A stretch of DNA of 64,000 nucleotides, taken from contig NZ_CH724159.1 in NCBI RefSeq assembly GCF_000153045.1, positions 598,169-662,168 on the forward strand, in the 5' to 3' direction. Position 1 is the stretch's first letter, and every line of letters starts with the position of its first letter. Made by a program: the position numbers and the translations under genes. The notes beneath the pieces are model-generated. The model searched no databases, was not told the origin of the DNA, and worked only from the letters and a program-made list of their open reading frames with translations. The DNA comes from Synechococcus sp. WH 5701. Lineage in GTDB: Bacteria; Cyanobacteriota; Cyanobacteriia; PCC-6307; Cyanobiaceae. Shown here in pieces: positions 34,517 to 43,587 of this stretch.

Positions 34517-35485
34517 CTACCGGCTCAGCTCCAGCATGCGCTGGATCGGTGCCAGGGCCCTGACGCGCAGCTCCTCATCCAGTTCGATCGCCGGGCTCAT
34601 CGTGTCCAGGCAGCGCCACAGCTTCTCCAGGGTGTTCAGCCGCATGTAGGGACAGGCGTTGCAGCTGCAGCCGTCCTGTCCGGGCACCTCATGGAAGGTT
34701 TTGTGGGGCAGCTTTAGGCGCATCTGGTGAAGGATGCCGGGCTCGGTGAGCACCAGGAAGCTGTGGGCCTCGCTGCTGGCGGCGCGGGCCAGCAGCTGGC
34801 TGGTGGAGCCGATGAAGTCGGCCAGATCCAGCAGATTGGGCAGGCACTCCGGGTGGGCGATCACCTCGGCCTGCGGGTGCTCCAGCTTCAGCCGCAGCAG
34901 CGCCTGCTCGCTGAAGGTTTCATGGACGATGCAGCCTCCCGGCCAGAGGGTGAGCTCCCGGCCGCTCTGGCGGGCCACCCAGCGGCCCAGGTTCTGATCC
35001 GGTGCAAACAGGATCGGCCGATCAGTCGGCAGCTGCTGCACCAGGCGCACGGCGTTGCTGCTGGTGCAGATCAGGTCGCTCTGGGCCTTCACCGCCGCCG
35101 AGCAGTTGATGTAGCTCACCACCAGGTGGTCCGGATGCTCGGCGCGGAAGGCGGCGAAGCCATCGGCGGGGCAGGCATCGGCCAGGGAGCAGCCCGCCTC
35201 CAGATCCGGCAGCAGCACCGTTTTTCCGGGGCTGAGAATCTTGGCGGTCTCGGCCATGAAGTGAACGCCGCAGAACACGATCACCTCGGCATCAGTGCCG
35301 GCTGCCTTGCGCGAGAGCTCTAGCGAGTCGCCGATGAAATCGGCCACATCCTGGATTTCGGGGCTCTGGTAATAGTGAGCCAGGATCACGGCCTTGCGGG
35401 CTCGGCGCAGCTCATCGATCGCGGCCGGCAGGTCGCGGGGGTTGGTGGGGGCTTCAAGGGCGGCAAAAACCAACCTTGACCTCAA
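34517..35485 (-). CDS. nadA: Quinolinate synthase (NadA)
   Basis: 322 residues; the first codon of the frame is TTG at 35485 and no upstream ATG is in frame. NadA condenses iminoaspartate with dihydroxyacetone phosphate to quinolinate using a [4Fe-4S] cluster. The three expected ligand cysteines are present: Cys99 (GCSLADAC), Cys185 (GGCIVHET) and Cys278 ([10 protein letters not shown]). Other motifs: [55 protein letters not shown]. nadB and nadC are not nearby. The TIGR04168 gene starts 51 bp away in the opposite direction. Confidence 0.96.
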   Translation of the reverse strand: MRSRLVFAALEAPTNPRDLPAAIDELRRARKAVILAHYYQSPEIQDVADFIGDSLELSRKAAGTDAEVIVFCGVHFMAETAKILSPGKTVLLPDLEAGCSLADACPADGFAAFRAEHPDHLVVSYINCSAAVKAQSDLICTSSNAVRLVQQLPTDRPILFAPDQNLGRWVARQSGRELTLWPGGCIVHETFSEQALLRLKLEHPQAEVIAHPECLPNLLDLADFIGSTSQLLARAASSEAHSFLVLTEPGILHQMRLKLPHKTFHEVPGQDGCSCNACPYMRLNTLEKLWRCLDTMSPAIELDEELRVRALAPIQRMLELSR

Positions 35486-35536
35486 CTGGGGCAGGATGAA
35501 ACCAGCCTAGGGAAGGGAGCAGTCGTCACGGCCCAC

Positions 35537-36424
35537 ATGCGCCTTGCCATTGCCGGGGATCTGCACGGGCAATGGGACCGGCGTGACGTGACCCTGCTCA
35601 CCCAGATCGCCCCCGATGCGCTGCTGGTGGTCGGCGATCTCAGCGACGGTCAGCAGCGCATTGCCGCCAGCCTCGCCGATCTGCCCCTGCCGGTGGCCTG
35701 CATCCTCGGCAACCACGACACCGGCAAGGACCACAGCGGCCGCAAGCTGCAGCGCCAGATCGATCGTCTTGGGGAGCGTCACTGCGGCTGGGCTCTGCGC
35801 CGGCTTGATCCCCCCGGCCTTTCGGTGGTGGGTGGCCGGCCAGGCAGTGCCGGTGGCGGCCACCACCTCTCCAAGGCGGTGCAGGCCCTCTGGGGTCCCG
35901 TCGAGCTGGCCGAGTCGGCTGGGCGGATCGCCGCGGCGGCCCTCTCCGCCGACCCGCGCCTGCCCTTGGTGCTACTGGCCCACTGCGGTCCCAGTGGCCT
36001 CGGCAGCGAGGCCAGCGACCCCTGCGGCCGCGACTGGAAATCACCCGCCTGCGACTGGGGCGACCAGGACCTGGCCCAGGCGATCGAGCAGATCCGCACC
36101 GAGCGCCCCTTGCCCCTGGTGGTTTTCGGGCACATGCATCACGCTCTCAAGCGCGGGCGGGGGGAACGGCGCAGCTTCCTGATCGATCGCCGCGGCACCG
36201 CCTATCTCAATGCCGCCTTTGTGCCGCGCCATGCCGTCGATGGTGAGGGGCGGCAGCTGTGCCATCTGTCGTGGGTGGAGCTGGAGGGGGGTCAGCTGAT
36301 CCATGCCAGCCACCGCTGGTACGACCCTGAAACGGGGCGGTTGCTCTATGAACAGCGACTGCACCAGCAACCGGTGGCGGAGCACCAGCCGGTGAGCGAC
36401 CAATCCGAGGCGCTGCCGTGCTGA
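35537..36424 (+). CDS. Metallophosphoesterase, TIGR04168 family
   Basis: 295 residues. Calcineurin-like phosphoesterase with AIAGDLHGQWDRRD, VVGDLSDGQQRI, CILGNHDTGKD, LLAHCGPSGLGSE and VVFGHMHHALKRG, giving all five metal-binding blocks. The overall sequence fits the cyanobacterial/plant TIGR04168 group, whose substrate is unknown. The end overlaps the start of the glycosyltransferase-like gene (GTGCTGA), so the two are coupled, a pairing that hints at a shared sugar-phosphate pathway. Confidence 0.88.
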   Translation: MRLAIAGDLHGQWDRRDVTLLTQIAPDALLVVGDLSDGQQRIAASLADLPLPVACILGNHDTGKDHSGRKLQRQIDRLGERHCGWALRRLDPPGLSVVGGRPGSAGGGHHLSKAVQALWGPVELAESAGRIAAAALSADPRLPLVLLAHCGPSGLGSEASDPCGRDWKSPACDWGDQDLAQAIEQIRTERPLPLVVFGHMHHALKRGRGERRSFLIDRRGTAYLNAAFVPRHAVDGEGRQLCHLSWVELEGGQLIHASHRWYDPETGRLLYEQRLHQQPVAEHQPVSDQSEALPC

Positions 36425-37485
36425 TCTACGCCGCCATCAGCGGCCATGGCTATGGCCATGGCTCCCGCAGTGGCGCCATCCTGCTGGCCCTGGCCCAGCG
36501 CCAGCCCGGCTGGCGGCTCGTGCTGTCCACCTCCCTGCCCGCGGTGTTCCTGCGCACGGTGTTTGGAGTGGTGCCCTTCGAGCTGCGCCCCTGCTCCTGG
36601 GATGTGGGGGTGGTGCAGGCCGATGCCCTCGGCGCCGACCCCGCCGCCACCCATCTGGCCCTCAATGATCTGGAGCGGCGCCTGCCCGATCAGATCGCCG
36701 AAGAGGCGCGCTGGCTGAAGGCCCAGGGCGGCCCGGTGCTGCTGCTGGGCGATGTGCCACCGGCGTTGGCGCGGCTGGCTCAGGCCGGTGGCTGGCCCCT
36801 GATCTGGGTGGGCAATTTCGGCTGGGATGCCATCTATGAGCCGATGGGCGGCCCCTTCCTGGCCTGGGCTGAGCGCTGCCGTGCGCTGTACCGCACGGGC
36901 CAGGGCCTGATCCACTGCCCGTTCTCGATGCCGATGGACTGGGGGCTGCCGGAGATCCGGGTGGGGCTCACCGTGGCGCCGCCCCGTGAGCGGGCGGAAG
37001 TCTTGCGCCAACAGCTGGAGTTGCCGGAGCGCGGCCGCTGCGTGCTGGTCAGCTTCGGTGGGCTGGGGTTCGAGCTGGGGGAGGAACCCTTCCGCCGCTG
37101 GCCCGAGCTTGTTTTCGTGAGCACCGACCCCTCGGCCGCAGGGGCGGTCAATGTGCGGCTGCTGCCCAAGGGGCTGCGCCTGCTGGAGTTCATGCCGCTG
37201 GTGGAGCGGCTGATCACCAAGCCTGGGTACAGCAGCTTCTGTGAGGCCCTGGCCCACGACGTCGGCATTCATCTGGTGCACCGGGAGGGCTTTGCCGAGG
37301 CGCCCGTGCTGGAGGAGGCCCTGCGCCGCCATGGCCGCCACCGGTTGCTGAGCCAGGAGCAGCTGCGCTGCGGCGACTGGCAGCTTGATCAGCCCCTGCT
37401 TGCGGCTGCCGTGGGTCCGCTGGCACTGGATGGGGCCGAGAAGGCCGCCGGCTGGCTGGAGCAACAGGCGCTCGCCTACTGCTGA
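36418..37485 (+). CDS. Glycosyltransferase-like protein (GT-B fold)
   Basis: 355 residues from a GTG at 36418. It begins with a Gly/His-rich loop (AAISGHGYGHGSRSGAILLAL) as in MurG/MGT and L-arabinokinase N-terminal domains, has a VLVSFGGLGFELG second-domain start, and a nucleotide-sugar-binding-like segment VERLITKPGYSSFCEALAHD. Cyanobacterial proteins of this kind are annotated as glycosyl transferases, donor unknown. It is translationally coupled to the TIGR04168 phosphoesterase. Confidence 0.75.
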   Translation: MLIYAAISGHGYGHGSRSGAILLALAQRQPGWRLVLSTSLPAVFLRTVFGVVPFELRPCSWDVGVVQADALGADPAATHLALNDLERRLPDQIAEEARWLKAQGGPVLLLGDVPPALARLAQAGGWPLIWVGNFGWDAIYEPMGGPFLAWAERCRALYRTGQGLIHCPFSMPMDWGLPEIRVGLTVAPPRERAEVLRQQLELPERGRCVLVSFGGLGFELGEEPFRRWPELVFVSTDPSAAGAVNVRLLPKGLRLLEFMPLVERLITKPGYSSFCEALAHDVGIHLVHREGFAEAPVLEEALRRHGRHRLLSQEQLRCGDWQLDQPLLAAAVGPLALDGAEKAAGWLEQQALAYC

Positions 37486-37963
37486 GATCGCCGGGGAGCA
37501 TTGCGGCGCAAGCGATCTAGTGTCCGTCGCTACCACGGCATGAGCCTCAATCAGCAGAGCTGATGATCAACGTGGTGAATGATTTCGCTGCAATAAACCC
37601 TGTGCTGAACAGTGATGTGAACCCCTCGACCAATTCTGATAGCCGGTGGACGGTCGTGCGACTGTCACTAATGCGATCCCCGTGCAAGGGCTTGTTCGAC
37701 ACATTGGCGTGCAACCCAAGCCCGCCGAGATGTATTCTTCCATCGCTTCGACGGTTTCCTCTGAATTCTTCACTGATTACTGAACCTGGTTGCATCCATC
37801 AGAGTTTCTGATCAGCTTTATCAGACATTCTTGGCCCAGCAGTTCTTCTTCCGTTCAGCAGTCACGAACGGATCCGAACTCATCCCAATCTTTCTCTCCA
37901 GCACAGCAACGTCTCGCCTGGCCGGTTCCTGATGGGATCAACCAGGATTCAGTGCGGCTGCAA
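37486..37963. other. Intergenic region upstream of the lysozyme-like gene
   Basis: About 480 bp, AT-richer than its surroundings. Short open frames exist on both strands (for example 37547-37795 minus) but none has a recognisable motif or codon bias of this genome. It may hold the promoter of the secreted lysozyme-like gene or a decayed gene. Confidence 0.35.
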
Positions 37964-38740
37964 ATGTCCTTTCTCCCCTCAACTCCTTTGCTCGCCATCG
38001 CATCCCGTTTCAGCCGCTTCTGCCTGCCGGCTCTGGTTCTCGCCATCAGCGCGCCAGCCCATGCCACGGCCTGGGACGAGATCCGTCTGCCCGGAGCAGC
38101 CCCGTCCAGTCAGCCCCAGTCGCTGGCGATCGCCACACCCCAGGATCTGCCTGGTGCGCGCGCCATCTTCGAGATCACCCCTGAGCGGCGTGCCCTGCTC
38201 AACACCATTCGCTATGCCGAGGGCACCTGGGCCAACGGCGAGGACGTGGGGTACCGGATCATGTTCGGTGGCAGCCTGATGGCTTCTCTGGATCGCCATC
38301 CCGATCGGGTCAACCGCACCGTGGGCTATGCCAGCGCCGCCGCTGGTGCCTATCAGTTCATGCCGTTCACCTGGTCGATGGCCACCCGTGCCCTGGGAAT
38401 CACCGGTTTCGGCCCCCAGGTCCAGGATCAGGCCGCGATCTTCCTGATTCACCGCCGTGGGGGCCTGGCCCTGGCCGATCGCGGCATCCTGACCCCTGAA
38501 CTGGCCGCCAAGCTGGCGCCGGAATGGGCGTCATTCCCCACCCTCGCCGGCCGCAGCTTCTACGGCCAGCCCGTGAAGCGCTACAGCCAACTCAGGGCCT
38601 TCTATGAGGCGAACCTGGCCAACCTGCGGGCCATCGACAACGTCCGCACAGATCTCGCCCAGGCCGCTCCTCCAGTTCGGCCCGCCTGCACAGACGACAG
38701 CCTCAGCTGTGCCCTGCAGGAAACCAGCTCAGGTCGCTGA
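37964..38740 (+). CDS. Secreted lysozyme-like muramidase (GH24/GH104 type)
   Basis: 258 residues from the ATG at 37964. The signal peptide ends near SAPAHATAW. The catalytic region fits phage-endolysin-like muramidases: LLNTIRYAEGTWANGEDVGYRIMFGG with the catalytic Glu, then RTVGYASAAAGAYQFMPFTW and DQAAIFLIHRRGG. It should cleave peptidoglycan in the periplasm. No holin or phage structural gene is nearby, so this is a cellular wall enzyme. It converges on the TPM gene, 19 bp from its stop. Confidence 0.82.
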   Translation: MSFLPSTPLLAIASRFSRFCLPALVLAISAPAHATAWDEIRLPGAAPSSQPQSLAIATPQDLPGARAIFEITPERRALLNTIRYAEGTWANGEDVGYRIMFGGSLMASLDRHPDRVNRTVGYASAAAGAYQFMPFTWSMATRALGITGFGPQVQDQAAIFLIHRRGGLALADRGILTPELAAKLAPEWASFPTLAGRSFYGQPVKRYSQLRAFYEANLANLRAIDNVRTDLAQAAPPVRPACTDDSLSCALQETSSGR

Positions 38741-38759
38741 TTTCCCAGCGCGGCTTGCG

Positions 38760-39599
38760 TTACTCGCCGCTGCCTGAGCCCTCGCTGCCGCCGGGCACAC
38801 CCATCGTCTTCTGGGCGATGAGATAGGCCGCCACGGCTCCGCCCAGAAACCCCAGCGCGTTGCGCAGCACTGGCAGCAGGTCGGAGGTGCGGGTCACCAC
38901 AGGCCCCAGCCCGAACACCACGAACAACATCACCCACAGCGGTGAGAGCAGCAGCACCCAGCTCCAGGCCACCACGTCACCTTGTTTGCGTGGGTAGCCG
39001 GCAAAGCCCACGATCAGACCTCCCAGCAGCGAGGTGCAGAAGGTGAGCAGCCACTGCTCCTGAGGCAGACCCGGCACCACCTGGCAGCCGCCCCGGTCCA
39101 GGCACGTTTCCACTGCCGTGAGCGCATCCACGATTGCGCCATCCTCGCCGTGGTCGCGCACGTAGTACTGGTTGCCGAAGCGGGTCTGCAGTTCCACCCA
39201 GAAGGTGCGCGGCATCAGGGCGAAGAGCGCATCGCCCACGTTGAAGTTGAGCAGGTTGCCCCCACGGGGATCGGCCACCAGCAGCAGGCTGCGCTCATCC
39301 AGCCCCCAGAACTGTTTCACCGCCAGGCCGGGCGTTCGCTCGTACTGGGTGAGCACCCGCAGTTTCCAGCCGCTGCTGGCCTCGAAGGCCTCCAGATGCT
39401 CCTCCAGGTTGGCCCGCTGACCATCGGTGAGCGCCCGGGCCAGATCGATCACGGGGGTGGGGTGATCCGGCAGGAGCGAGGGATTGTCGGCGGCCTGGGC
39501 CATCCCGCCCGCCGCTCCCCCCAGCGGCGCCAGCAGCAGCACCAGGGCGGCCAGACAACCCAGGATGGAGCGGTGGAGAGAGCTGGCGCCAGGGGCCAT
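38760..39599 (-). CDS. TPM-domain protein (Psb32/TLP18.3-like)
   Basis: 279 residues. Signal peptide (about 1-35) is followed by a TPM domain: TPVIDLARALTDGQRANLEEHLEAFEASSGWKL, VLTQYERTP, and LLLVADPRGGNLLNFNVGDAL. Two membrane helices follow (LLTFCTSLLGGLIVGFAGY, VVAWSWVLLLSPLWVMLFVV and a later one). Thylakoid members take part in photosystem II maintenance. A Gly/Ser-rich tail ends the protein. Divergent from the MidA-type methyltransferase gene by 47 bp. Confidence 0.85.
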   Translation of the reverse strand: MAPGASSLHRSILGCLAALVLLLAPLGGAAGGMAQAADNPSLLPDHPTPVIDLARALTDGQRANLEEHLEAFEASSGWKLRVLTQYERTPGLAVKQFWGLDERSLLLVADPRGGNLLNFNVGDALFALMPRTFWVELQTRFGNQYYVRDHGEDGAIVDALTAVETCLDRGGCQVVPGLPQEQWLLTFCTSLLGGLIVGFAGYPRKQGDVVAWSWVLLLSPLWVMLFVVFGLGPVVTRTSDLLPVLRNALGFLGGAVAAYLIAQKTMGVPGGSEGSGSGE

Positions 39600-39646
39600 G
39601 CGGCTGCTTCAGTGGCCCTTCATTCTCTCCGAGTCGCCGCCCCCCC

Positions 39647-40840
39647 GTGCCACTGCCCGCCTGGCTGGAAGAGCGCCTGCTCCAGGCCGGCGGCAGCGTG
39701 CCCTTCCTCACCTACATGGAGTGGGTGCTCAACGACCCCGAGCACGGCGCCTACGGCGCCGGTCGCCTCAGCATCGGCCCAAGGGGAGATTTCGCCACAG
39801 CCCCGTCGCTCGGCCCGGAGTTCGCCGCTTTGCTGGCCCCCCTGATCGCCCAGTGGCTGCAGGACCTCCCCCAGGAGCGCCTGAGCCTGGTGGAGACCGG
39901 CCCCGGCGAAGGCAGCCTGGCGGCGCAGCTGGCCGAGGCGCTGGCGGCCGGCTGGCCCCAGCTGACCGAGCGGCTGGAGCTGGTGCTGGTGGAGCCCAAC
40001 GCCGGGATGGCGGCCCGCCAACGCCAGCGTCTCGCGGGCAGCCCGCTGCCGCTGCGCTGGAGCAGCTTTGAGGAGATGGCCGCCGCTCCGCTCACCGGAG
40101 TGGTGCTCGCCCACGAGGTGCTCGATGCCCTGGCGGTGGAGCGGATCGAGCGCAGCGGGGATCACTGGCGCCGTCAGCAGGTGACGCTCCAGCAGGGAAC
40201 CTTGCGGCTGGAGCCCGGCGACCCCCTGGAGCCGGAAGATGAAGCGCGACTGGAGCCCCTCGGGCTGCTGCCCCTCGATTCACGGCGACCAGAGGGCTGG
40301 TGCAGCGAGCTCCACCCCGGGCTGACCCCCTGGCTGGCAGCCTGCGCCGCCGCCGTGGCTCGGGGCCGCCTGCTGGTGATCGACTACGCGCTCGAGGCCT
40401 GGCGCTACTACGCCCCCCAGCGCAGCAACGGCACCCTGATGGCCTACCGCGCCCAGCGGGCCAGCTCCGATCCTCTGCTGGAGCCAGGCCACTGGGACCT
40501 CACCGCCCACCTCTGCGTCGAGAGCGTTCTGGAGGCCGCAGAGGCGGCCGGCTGGAGTTGCCTGGGCCAGCGCCGCCAGGGGGAAGCCCTGCTTGCTCTC
40601 GGTCTGGCCCAGCGGCTGCATGGCCTCCAGCAGCCGGTGCCATCGGCGGTCCGGGCCTCCGGCTCACCAGGCAGCGATGGGTTGGCGGCCCTGCTGGCCC
40701 GGCGCGAGGCCTTGCTGCGCCTGGTGGATCCCGCCGCCCTCGGCGACTTCCGCTGGCTGGCCTTCAGCCGCGGTGAGGTCGTGTCTGCGCTGGCCTCAGG
40801 CGCTGAATTGTTCCTGAAGGACCCCGACCCGGGCACGTAG
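39647..40840 (+). CDS. SAM-dependent methyltransferase, MidA/NDUFAF7 family
   Basis: 397 residues from a GTG at 39647. Signatures: SVPFLTYMEWVLNDPEHGAYG, GDFATAPSLGPEFAALLAPL, the SAM-binding LVETGPGEGSLAAQL, VLAHEVLDALAVERI and LLVIDYALEAWRYY. In mitochondria NDUFAF7 methylates an arginine of complex I subunit NDUFS2; cyanobacterial members may act on the homologous NDH-1 subunit (inference). The 2OG oxygenase gene starts nine bases after its stop. Confidence 0.92.
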   Translation: MPLPAWLEERLLQAGGSVPFLTYMEWVLNDPEHGAYGAGRLSIGPRGDFATAPSLGPEFAALLAPLIAQWLQDLPQERLSLVETGPGEGSLAAQLAEALAAGWPQLTERLELVLVEPNAGMAARQRQRLAGSPLPLRWSSFEEMAAAPLTGVVLAHEVLDALAVERIERSGDHWRRQQVTLQQGTLRLEPGDPLEPEDEARLEPLGLLPLDSRRPEGWCSELHPGLTPWLAACAAAVARGRLLVIDYALEAWRYYAPQRSNGTLMAYRAQRASSDPLLEPGHWDLTAHLCVESVLEAAEAAGWSCLGQRRQGEALLALGLAQRLHGLQQPVPSAVRASGSPGSDGLAALLARREALLRLVDPAALGDFRWLAFSRGEVVSALASGAELFLKDPDPGT

Positions 40841-40849
40841 CTTGCCCCG

Positions 40850-41800
40850 ATGGAGTCCACCATCCTCGATGTCGACCTGCTGGCCTTCGAGCGGGGTGAT
40901 GCGCGCAGCCGGCGGGCGGTGGTCGATGGGGTGAAGCGCAGCCTGGCTACCGGCTTCGTGTACACCAGCAGCGATCTGTCCGGCGATCTGCTCGACACGG
41001 CCTACGGGATGCTGGCCCGTTTCTTCGCCCTCGATGGTGCCAGCAAGGGCCGCTTCACGGCTGCCGGGGCCTCCGGCCAGACGGGCTACACGGGCCTGCT
41101 GGTGGAAACCGCCGCCGGCAGCGAGCGGGCCGACTGGAAGGAGATGCTCAATTGGTCGGCGCCGATCCCGGCCTCGCACCCCCTGCGCCGCCGCTATCCG
41201 CTGCTCTACCCCGAGCCGGTGCTGCCCGAAGCGGTGGTGCCCGGCATCACAGAGGTGCTGCTGCGCTTCCATGGGGCGCTCGCCGATCTGCAGCGGCGCG
41301 TCCTGCGGGTGATCGCCCTGGGCCTCGGCGCTGCCGAGAGCTTCTTCGAGGAGATGGTCAGCGAGGCCCCCACCCTCAGCCGCGCCATCCGCTACCCGCC
41401 CATGGCGACCGCCCCGGGCCCTGGCCATCTCTGGGCCGCCGCCCACGGCGATATCAACCTGATCACCGCCCTGCCGAGGGCCACCGGCGCCGGCCTGGAG
41501 GTGGAGGTGGCCGGCGGCTGGGTGCCGGCGCTGCCGCCCGAGGGGCAGGTGATCATCAACAGCGGCCTGATGCTGGAGCGGCTCAGCAACGGCCTGATCC
41601 CCGCCGGCCTGCACCGGGTGGTGGCGCCGCCCGATTCCGCTCAGGAGCGGCTGAGCGTGGTGCAGTTCTGCCACGCCCGGCCCTCCACCCTGCTGGCTCC
41701 GCTGGCCAGTTGCTGCACAGCGGAGAATCCCCAGCGCCAGGCCGGGGTTCTGGCGGCCGATGCCCTCGAAGAGGTGCTCTACCGCATCAACCTGCTGTAG
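40850..41800 (+). CDS. 2-oxoglutarate/Fe(II)-dependent oxygenase, isopenicillin-N-synthase family
   Basis: 316 residues. The iron ligands are His199 and Asp201 (AAHGDINLITALP) and His255 (GLHRVVAP); the 2OG-binding Arg is probably in QERLSVVQFCHARPS. The N-terminal part (VDGVKRSLATGFVYTSS) is the non-haem dioxygenase N-domain. Substrate unknown; cyanobacterial members are widespread and uncharacterised. It probably forms an operon with the methyltransferase. The 3' end overlaps the convergent phosphoesterase by 14 bp. Confidence 0.88.
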   Translation: MESTILDVDLLAFERGDARSRRAVVDGVKRSLATGFVYTSSDLSGDLLDTAYGMLARFFALDGASKGRFTAAGASGQTGYTGLLVETAAGSERADWKEMLNWSAPIPASHPLRRRYPLLYPEPVLPEAVVPGITEVLLRFHGALADLQRRVLRVIALGLGAAESFFEEMVSEAPTLSRAIRYPPMATAPGPGHLWAAAHGDINLITALPRATGAGLEVEVAGGWVPALPPEGQVIINSGLMLERLSNGLIPAGLHRVVAPPDSAQERLSVVQFCHARPSTLLAPLASCCTAENPQRQAGVLAADALEEVLYRINLL

Positions 41801-42809
41801 CGGCGGGGCGCCGGATCTGGGTGCGCCCGCGGCTGTCGCTCAGGCGCGGCGGCAGCCGTCCCGGATTCAGCCACTGCATGTTGCGCATGTTGACCGTGCT
41901 GTCCCGGCGCCGGCCGTTGTTCCAGTCGTAATCGAGAACGGTCAGGGTCTGAAACGGTGCCGTGCTCTGCCCCAGCAGCTTTCGGGGACCGCTGCCGAGG
42001 GCGCCGAGCTGGATCAGGTCGAGCTGGCCGATCCGGCCGGGGTAGTAGGCGTGCTGATGGCCGCTGATGTAGGCCTCCACCTGGTTGCGCTCGAGCAGCT
42101 GGCGCAGCTCCTGGCTCTGGGCCAGCACGTTGCCGGCCGTGTCGCGTCCCTGGGAGACCCCCAGCAGCGGCAGGTGTCCCACCACCAGGCGCGTCTTGGC
42201 CGCGCGGGCTGCCGCGCTCGCCAGGCTCCGCTCCGCCCAGCGCAGTTGTTCGGATGGAATCCGGGCGGAGGAGGCGTCGAGCACCAGCAGGAACATCTCC
42301 TCCTGGAGTACTGAATAGAAGAAGGGGAAGCCTGAGCCGTCGGCAAAGCTGAGGCCGAGGTCCCCCTGCTGGCGGCGCCAGTAGCGGCTGGCTTCCCGCC
42401 GCTCCCGCTCGAAGGCATAGCGGCCGCCCACCCAGCTGCTGGAGGCATCGTGGTTGCCCATTGCAGGCACGAAGGGCAGGCCCGCCCGCCGCAGGGGTCT
42501 GAGCACCTGGCGATCGAACCCGGCCCACATGGCCTGCAGCTGGGCGGTGTCCAGACTTGCCTTCTGGCCGGCCACCATGTCGCCGGCGCAGACCACCAGA
42601 TCCGGCCGCAGGGAGGGGATCAGGGCGATCCCCTGGCCCACCTCGGGGATGTAACTGGTGGAGCCGTAGCTGGCGTTCAGATCACTGATCAGCACCAGAC
42701 GCCGGTCGCCGCGGGGGGGCAACCCCAGACCAGCAGCGCTCGCCGCGGCCGCCCCCAGGACCAGTCCCCCCAGGCCGAGAACCTGACGTCGGGTGAGGGT
42801 TGGCGCCAT
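41787..42809 (-). CDS. Exported metallophosphoesterase (Tat signal)
   Basis: 340 residues from the ATG at 42809. N-terminus TLTRRQVLGLGGLVLG is a twin-arginine signal. Calcineurin-like blocks: LVLISDLNASYG (usual DxH site changed to DLN), VCAGDMVAG, PAMGNHDASSS, LVVGHLPLLG and ISGHQHAYYPG. Probably a periplasmic phosphatase or nucleotidase. The first metal-site His is replaced by Asn, which is seen in some purple-acid-phosphatase-like relatives. It converges on the 2OG oxygenase gene. Confidence 0.85.
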   Translation of the reverse strand: MAPTLTRRQVLGLGGLVLGAAAASAAGLGLPPRGDRRLVLISDLNASYGSTSYIPEVGQGIALIPSLRPDLVVCAGDMVAGQKASLDTAQLQAMWAGFDRQVLRPLRRAGLPFVPAMGNHDASSSWVGGRYAFERERREASRYWRRQQGDLGLSFADGSGFPFFYSVLQEEMFLLVLDASSARIPSEQLRWAERSLASAAARAAKTRLVVGHLPLLGVSQGRDTAGNVLAQSQELRQLLERNQVEAYISGHQHAYYPGRIGQLDLIQLGALGSGPRKLLGQSTAPFQTLTVLDYDWNNGRRRDSTVNMRNMQWLNPGRLPPRLSDSRGRTQIRRPAATAG

Positions 42810-42884
42810 GGTCAGGTCACTGCCGCTGCGGCTCCATGCTGCCGCTGCCGGTCCAGAGTGGCCCCTTCGTTCACCACAGACGGC

Positions 42885-43271
42885 ATGACCACCGCCCAGA
42901 CCCACACCACCCTGGTGCTGGCGGCTGATCAGCCCGATCGCCTGGCTGGGTTCTACTCCGCCCTGCTCGACACCCGCGCCCAGCAAGGACTCCAGTCCCA
43001 GCACTGGCGGCTGGCCTGGCCCGGTGACGGCCGGCTCGAGATCTATGCCCCCTCCTCGAGACGGCCCCAGCCCCGCAGCACAGGCCGCCTGGCCCTCTGT
43101 CTGCAACGCTCCAGCTCGGCAGAGGATCGCCTGCACGATCTCCAAGCCTGGGTGACGAAGGCCGTGGACTTGGGGGCCACGGCCCAGGAGGAGCCCCGGC
43201 TGGAATCCTTCGGTGCTGAAGCCTGGCTGTGTGATCCGGAGGGCAACCGCTTGCTGCTGCTGGTCTGCTGA
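42885..43271 (+). CDS. VOC-family (glyoxalase/bleomycin-resistance fold) protein
   Basis: 128 residues from the ATG at 42885. Two beta-alpha-beta-beta-beta units are visible: TLVLAADQPDRLAGFYSALLD, GRLEIYAPS in the first; VTKAVDLGATAQEEPRLESFG and AWLCDPEGNRLLLLV in the second. Function unknown; the family includes metal-dependent lyases and dioxygenases. Stands alone between divergent and co-directional neighbours. Confidence 0.88.
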   Translation: MTTAQTHTTLVLAADQPDRLAGFYSALLDTRAQQGLQSQHWRLAWPGDGRLEIYAPSSRRPQPRSTGRLALCLQRSSSAEDRLHDLQAWVTKAVDLGATAQEEPRLESFGAEAWLCDPEGNRLLLLVC

Positions 43272-43371
43272 GGCTGGCGGGTTCCGCGCCGAACCCCATA
43301 AGCTGCCTCGGGCCAGAACTCTGGCTGGCGTGAACGACCACCTGTGAGCAGGAACCGATGAGCCACCAGCG

Positions 43372-43587
43372 ATGAGCAGCAACGACTTCCGTTACGAACC
43401 GGTGGAGAAATTCGGCGAAGGGTTCACCACCAACCGGCCCTGGAACACCACCGCCCTGGCCGGGGTGGAACTCCTCAATGGCCGGGTGGCGATGCTGGGC
43501 TTCAGCGCCGCCATCGTGGGCGAGTGGCTCACAGGTAAGGGCATCGTCGGCCAGCTGGGCGCAGTGCTGGCCTGGTATCTCGGCTGA
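43372..43587 (+). CDS. High-light-inducible protein (Hli/Scp)
   Basis: 71 residues. One chlorophyll-binding helix of the LHC superfamily: VELLNGRVAMLGFSAAIVGEW, containing the ExxNGRxAMxG motif that binds chlorophyll. The N-terminal TTNRPWNTTALAG is typical of cyanobacterial Hlips. These small proteins bind chlorophyll and carotenoids, dissipate energy and protect photosystem II assembly intermediates. Expression is usually induced by high light or nutrient stress. This gene is the strongest single sign that the organism is a cyanobacterium. Confidence 0.95.
   Translation: MSSNDFRYEPVEKFGEGFTTNRPWNTTALAGVELLNGRVAMLGFSAAIVGEWLTGKGIVGQLGAVLAWYLG

Noticed and set aside
37547..37795. 82-codon minus-strand frame in the 37.5-38 kb gap
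   Set aside because: Some protein-like residues but no motif, and overlapping frames of similar quality on both strands; left as intergenic.
37964..38740. Prophage lysis gene
   Set aside because: The lysozyme-like protein has a Sec-type signal and no holin, tail or integrase genes nearby.
41787..43382. 531-codon frame extending the exported phosphoesterase
   Set aside because: The Tat signal at 42809 marks the start; upstream residues are antisense to the VOC gene.
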